Below are positions 58,291 to 64,000 of a stretch of DNA of 64,000 nucleotides, piece after piece. The notes under the pieces are model-generated. The model did no database searches and was not told where the DNA came from. It saw only the letters and a list, made by a program, of their open reading frames with translations. The position numbers were made by a program, and so were the translations under genes. Each line of letters starts with the position of its first letter. The stretch's first letter is position 1. This stretch comes from Silurus meridionalis (taxonomy: Eukaryota > Chordata > Actinopteri > Siluriformes > Siluridae). Location of the stretch: contig NC_060892.1 in assembly GCF_014805685.1 (NCBI RefSeq), positions 8,431,490 to 8,495,489 on the forward strand. Reading direction: 5' to 3'.

Positions 58291-60485
58291 ATTATGACAT
58301 TTCAAATGTTCAATCGTACATGGGTGGGGAAATGATAACTGATTAATATAGTCATTTTCACATCATTAATGTCTTTGTATTGAATTAGTTTGACATTTTT
58401 GAAACTTTGCTTGCAGCCGTCTGTATGGCGTGTGTAAACGCTCTGTTTTGATTATGTCGTGACACCACTGGAGCTTCTTCGATTTGTGAATGTTGTATAT
58501 TTAGAATATTTATTTTCAATGTACTTTCAGCACATATTTTTTTCCTTTGGTCTATTAAGTACATGCACATTTGCATTGACTCAGCATTAAGTAATCACAG
58601 TTATCTGACTCTGAAGTGAAGCGAAAACAAAATAATCTGTAGTAATGTAAGTGCCTGTGAAGTTTTATTTTTGACTGAAATAGCTTAATTGCTATGAACA
58701 TTTGCCCGCAAACAAATGATACCTTTTGATTGTCTAATAAGCTAGAATAGATAAAAAGTTATGCTGGACATTTAGTGTTTAATATCAATGTACAAAAGAA
58801 GCATTTGTGTGGTAAAAACACTTTTGTTGGAGAACAAAAAGGGATGCTTCACGCTTTCATAATTCCGAAAAATATATTAGCATTTTGAATTTTAATACTC
58901 ACTTTCATATCATTTACGTAGTGCTGCTGTAGATGGGAGGAAAGAAGTAAAGGAAAAGGAGGAATAGATGAGTGCAGAGGACATGGCTTGAGGCTTTTGC
59001 CTAAGGAGACAGTTTGAAATGGAATTCAGGCTACACTAGTTGACAATGTCATCAACTATGATTAGCGTATGAGAGTTTTCTGCACCACATGGGAATATGT
59101 GCTATATGCGGTGAAGAGAAAAAAATCTCTGGCTAGAAGAAAATGAGACAGTTTGACGTAAGTGTGTTATGATTTAGTCATGCACTTTTTCATGATGCTA
59201 AACCAGACTTAATTGTTAGCTACAGTGACCTCATGGCTCTGTGCTTGCTCTGGTTTTTTGCATATGCTAAAATGAATAGGTCTGTTTCTGTATTTGCCTC
59301 ACACACACATGCGCGCACACAGTATATCTTCCACACAATATAAAAGCTTTTGGTCTACAAAGTGGCATCACTATCTATCTGTCTGTTTGTCTGTCTGTCT
59401 ATTTATCCCACACAAATTTGCAACTTCAGTACAACTTGCAAACACAGACAATACATACAAATCAACAATGCTCAGTCTTTAGTTCTTTGCAATAAGCACA
59501 TCTGGCTTTCATCTTACATCTGACTTTATGATGATCCATAAAACCTGAGACCAAAGACCTATGGTTCCAGATCTGAATCAGATATGTCCAGAGTATGCAC
59601 TAAAAAATATATGAGAACCTTTACATACAATATGCATGTAATATACAGTACATATATGTACACAGCTGCCCACTTATTTTGGTTATTTTCCTGATGTTTT
59701 TAAATGGTGTACTAACCTTTGTTTGGTTGCTAAAATTGTCTGTGGTTTGTAAAAAGCTGGTTTTCTCTATGGGTTTTGTTTGCAACTGTTTAATAGTTAA
59801 TCTCTTTATTGTAGAGTTCAACTAGGTTGTACCAGATCGACAAGAACCCTTTAGGTCTTTAATTTAACCCTTTCCCCCCCTTTCCCATCTGATATCTGCA
59901 CCTAGGTGCAGACAGCCTGAGGCTAAATACTAACCTTCCTGATTTTGGTCTTGACATTGGCCAAGTTAACTTCTACTTTAAATTGATAGCTCTTGTCAGA
60001 GTTGTTTGCACCAATGAGGTTCTATTTGCTGCTCGTGACTACTTAATCAAAATTTGTCTGTGTTTTCTTCACCTAGTGAATAGTATGAATAGCTGATATC
60101 TGGTGATGCTGAAATTGAAGTAGTCAGTGTCTCAGAGTGTGTTAGCCATCAAGTAGAACTGTAACAATGGCTCTGAACCCGAGAAAGACAATAAATAAAC
60201 AAACACAATAATAGCATAAAATACTTTTGTACATTTGAAGTTGTCTTTGGATATTACTGGGGTGGTAGAATCTGTACTGTGATAGGTCTTCTTGGCACAA
60301 CCTTATTGAGACCTGCTGTTTAGCTACTTTGTCATGCGTAAGACCTGAGACAAATCAAGCAGTGATGGATGACCTGATCAAGATTCATGGGGCTAATATG
60401 TAGGCATGAGACAGGCATGGATTGGCAAACAGATCACACAATGTGAGCTCCATTTATTAGTGCCTGTATTACTGCCTATATTACG
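58291..60485. other. Intergenic DNA without recognisable features
   Basis: AT-rich. A short (CTGT)n run lies near 59378-59401. No gene is supported. Confidence 0.4.
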
Positions 60486-60770
60486 GTAATTTTGGTTCCT
60501 GTTTCACCTGTTTTGTTTAGCACTTTTTACAGTGGACAATGTTTTAAAGCAGCTTTACAAAGATAAATAGGTTATAAGGTTGTATAAAAGAATGTGTAAG
60601 TTTATTGCTTTTAAGTTTGTTTCTTACAGTTCTTTATCCCTTATTAGCAAGCCAGTGGTAGCAATGGCAGGAAAACACTCCCTGAGATGAAGTGGAAGAA
60701 ACCTTGAGAGGAACCAGTCTCAAAAGGGAACTCATCCTTATCCGGGTGTCACCAAATTCTTATTCATTGC
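60486..60770 (-). repeat. Dispersed repeat, inverted copy of the 1675-1909 family
   Basis: The minus strand contains gtttcttccacttcatctca, cagggagtgttttcctgcca and then tggcttgctaataagg, matching the nested repeat near 1720-1790. It is longer than that copy and its limits are approximate. Confidence 0.6.
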
Positions 60771-62531
60771 AATTCTGTTTATGTGGGTGTGTAGTAATAG
60801 GTGCTTAAATGCAGAAATGTTCATGCAACCTGTGGTCTTAAGCCACTGTAGCCATATGTTTTGGAGTTGTGTAGCACCTTCATAGATCTTTAGGCTTGTA
60901 GATATGGAACCATCCCCAGCTGCACAGAGTGGTCACCAATTGAAGAGAATACCATCCAGAGGTATGGCGTTATATTGGGGCATTTTCACTTCAATATATC
61001 AAGCTCAATTGCAGTTTGGTTGGCGTGGTGCAGTCACATGACTCCAATCAAGAAATGTTCTTCGACAGTAGAGTATGAAGCAAACTAAGAAGCAAGTTCT
61101 AAACATTTAGTGATGATCCAATGGCTATTCCAGATCAAGAGAGAAAAAAACAGTTGCTAGCTTAATTAGAATAACAAAAAAGACAAAATATTTCAACTGG
61201 ACTGTAGAGTGATCCAACATTTTGCATAGGTGGAAGAAAATCTACAAAGACACTCTATTATCTCTATAGATTTACATAGATTCAATAGAATTGAATAGGA
61301 ATACAAGTGAGATTTCTGCTTATGTCTACTAGCTACTAGCTTACCAAAGTAATGTCCCTTTCTGATTTTCAGTAGTGAGCAGTAGCTATTTATGCAAGCA
61401 TAAAGAGAAAGTTTACTTCATATTAATATATATTTACTTCATATTTATGTATATTTGGAAAGATGTAGTGTTTAATTAGGATATACTGGATAATTAGGAT
61501 ATACTGTCATGAATCATACCGCTTATTCTGTCTTATTTTATTGGAAGAGAATTACACTAGTGCATTTTTATATTCAAGCAAATCTAAAGTACACACCAGA
61601 AGAGAATGTGTCAAATAACCTATTTTTATATGCTGTAACACATATATGAAAGGCAGAAGTTTGAGTAAGTAAAATACTGATGTCTCTTGTTTTTTGAGCA
61701 TATGAAATTGGGCTTGATACATTGCTTAAGTTTTTATATGGCTACAAGAAACACGGCCTCTGTCCTTTTCTCAAGGTTTTTAAACTAAGTTTAGAAAATA
61801 TACAGTATTTTAGACCTCTTGGCTTAGATATTAATATTTTTTTTACTCACTGTGAACAACGTGCATAAAAGTGTTTATTTGACTATTAACTAAGAGGTTA
61901 CCAGATGGTGTAGCTGTTTCAATTTTGGGGTAGTCATGCATGGGTTTTTTCACACGTTTGACTGTTATAATAATTTTAGGAGAAAGTAATTTGTGACACA
62001 GTTGATGCAAAACTGAAACACAACTGAAAATAATTCCTACATTTACAAAGTCAAAGAAAACACATTAAGCAAAAATGGTATGTTTTAGATTTGATTTGAA
62101 CCAAGACTCACACTTAGACAAAAACATGCTTTACATACACTATTTTCATTATTGTAGGACCTTGTTATTTTGACTTATTATGAGCTCTAAGAACAGCCAA
62201 AGTGTGGGCGAGTTCTAGTTCGATTTACTTGCTTTAGGCCTTTGACCACTTTATTGATTTACAACACACTTTACATGCATTTACAATATCTCTGGTCTAT
62301 GCAAGATGCTCAATTAAAAACCAAAGATGGCTCAGTAAGCTTTGAAACAAGTCCCTGCAGCTCTCACAGACTTAGGTGGAATGGAAATGTTATAAACGGA
62401 AGATCTTGGCTTCTTTATTTAATCCATATTTCAAAAGAGATTGAATTAGACATAAAGTGGATGGAATTTGTTCTTCATGGAAATGGTCTCTCTCTTTCAA
62501 TTACACATCCCCTCTTCACTCCTCTTGGAAA
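60771..62531. other. Intergenic DNA without recognisable features
   Basis: No exon, RNA gene or repeat family recognised. Confidence 0.4.

Positions 62532-62624
<93 letters not shown>
62532..62624. repeat. (CA)n microsatellite
   Basis: About 92 bp of CA with one GC interruption near 62575. All overlapping frames are His/Thr artefacts. Confidence 0.97.
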
Positions 62625-62625
<1 letters not shown>

Positions 62626-62967
62626 CTCTGAGCTTTGCTATTTCCTGCAACCCACTGGCAGCCTGACCCTCACATGGCTCTGGGTTTTATGGTGCAACAT
62701 ATGTTGAGGCTTGTTCGCTGGCAAAAGTGTGGTTAAGGCAGTTTCGCTTCTTTGATTTACACACTATAGACATGAAAGCATAGCCTTGATCCTGTAATTT
62801 GATGTTTGAGACCTATGTTTAAGTGCGATAAGGTGTGCTGTGTGCCTTCAAGTCAGGAACTCACAGCACTGATGCTTGTTTTACTGCAGTCGCAATTAGA
62901 GTTGGTGAAAGTGGGCAAACTGTGTTTAAGAAGCAATCAGATTCCTTGTGGGTTTATTTAAATAGAT

Positions 62968-62971
<4 letters not shown>

Positions 62972-63028
<57 letters not shown>
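62972..63028. repeat. (GT)n microsatellite
   Basis: About 57 bp of GT. Confidence 0.96.
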
Positions 63029-63029
<1 letters not shown>

Positions 63030-64000
63030 CAGTTATGTAATGAAGATAAAAAATAATAAAAAAAAAACAATAGATAAATGTATACTTTCCCAGACTCTGC
63101 ACCGGTTTTAACTGTTCTTATAAATGCATCATGTTCTGTCTATATACTTGTATATCTGGGTATACCAGTAAAATGTTACGATTGGCTAACAAAGAAAAAA
63201 ACACAGTCCGCTCGAGAAACATGAACTGGACTTCCTAGCAGCTTTAAAGCCAGCAGAAAATGAGAGTTGTTTTGCTTATTTTGCCATTATAGTGGTCCTG
63301 CATGCTTAATTGTGTTTGCACAGTGTTGGCCACTGAAGGGCCTCATAGATTGAGGTTCAGGCAGAAAATTAGACACAGAATTATATAATGATGGATTGTT
63401 CTGGAAATTGTATATAGTCTTTTTGGCTTCATCTTTATTTTTTACATTTATTTATTTATTCAATAAAGATTCAAATTGGAGAAAATACCTTCCGGTCAGT
63501 AGCTCTGAACCTTTAAGCCAACACAAGCATGTCAATTAAATTGTAAGTGATTGGCAGGTTCTTGTAATCTGACTGGTCAGCATATGCATTTTGAATGTTT
63601 TAACACATTTACAAATAAATCAAAGGTTTATATTAATGCTCTCAGTCTAATACATTATAGTTTCTGCACCAATACCTTATTGACAGGAACTAGTTTGATT
63701 TATACTGTGGGGGTGAAAAAAATCCCATTTAACAACAAATTTAAGGGGAAGTTTGCACATGTTTAAGTTCTGCCAGTGTCAATGCTGTGAGATAAAGCTG
63801 TTGCTGATGACTTTGCTCTGTGTTTTTTCTCAGTTATGTAACAAACTGCATTTTTCCCATGTAATTAACTTTAGAAGAAAAGAAAAAACTGAAAGGCTTG
63901 TGAGGTACCAACTGTTTATAGCTGCTACAATGCAAGTGATAACAAGAACTGACTTCTTTTGTGGAAGTTCCACAACATGTACACATGCACTATAGGACCA
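63029..64000. other. AT-rich intergenic DNA to the window end
   Basis: Nothing recognised. Confidence 0.4.

Noticed and set aside
49867..64000. Searched for the next gene expected by human synteny (TMC3 side)
   Set aside because: No recognisable exon in this interval.

Overview
The window is vertebrate nuclear DNA, most likely from a teleost fish and probably an otophysan such as a catfish. The reasons are the large number of Tc1/mariner remnants, a tRNA-derived fish SINE, very long CA/GT and TA microsatellites, and two genes recognisable by their proteins. There is no prokaryotic, phage or CRISPR content. Most open frames are shadows of simple repeats, transposon debris or chance.

Two protein-coding genes are supported, both on the + strand. 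The terminal coding exon of efl1 (ribosome-maturation GTPase) lies at 4353-4541; the DNA to its left should be its last intron. mex3b (RNA-binding protein with two KH domains and a RING finger) occupies about 45.0-49.9 kb: a CpG-rich promoter and 5' UTR, coding exon 1 (45538-45771), an intron of 1381 bp, coding exon 2 (47153-48519), and a 3' UTR of about 1.35 kb ending near a polyadenylation signal at 49845-49850. The order efl1 then mex3b on the same strand matches the human EFL1-MEX3B neighbourhood as I remember it, so this looks like a conserved syntenic block. Exon 1 of mex3b reads as if one base were missing near 45666-45681, which is either an assembly error or a true frameshift.

The 41 kb between the genes and the 14 kb downstream of mex3b hold no gene that I can support. 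They are a mosaic. Transposon remnants include a Tc1-like element with a nested repeat (1.0-2.2 kb), seven copies of a short Tc1/mariner-derived repeat, a SINE, a Tc1-like element at 8.2-9.8 kb, two abutting Tc1 elements plus a hAT fragment at 20.4-24.2 kb, a mariner fragment at 26.2 kb, a Tc1 at 28.5-29.6 kb, and two Tigger/pogo-like fragments at 41 and 52 kb. There are long microsatellites and one 36-bp minisatellite at 34.5-34.9 kb. Between these lie islands of complex, non-repetitive DNA (for example 7.5-8.15, 10.7-11.2, 14.3-15.3, 35.2-35.8, 38.8-39.25, 53.5-53.95 and 56.2-56.95 kb) that look like conserved regulatory DNA of a developmental-gene desert. That last reading is inference.

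The observations most worth checking are a duplicated octamer plus CCAAT module with identical spacing in the mex3b promoter, the apparent mex3b frameshift, a 77-bp near-perfect palindrome at 33253-33329, a TA-centred inverted repeat at 6.83-7.0 kb, and the 36-bp minisatellite that is open on both strands. I found no convincing undescribed multi-gene system.
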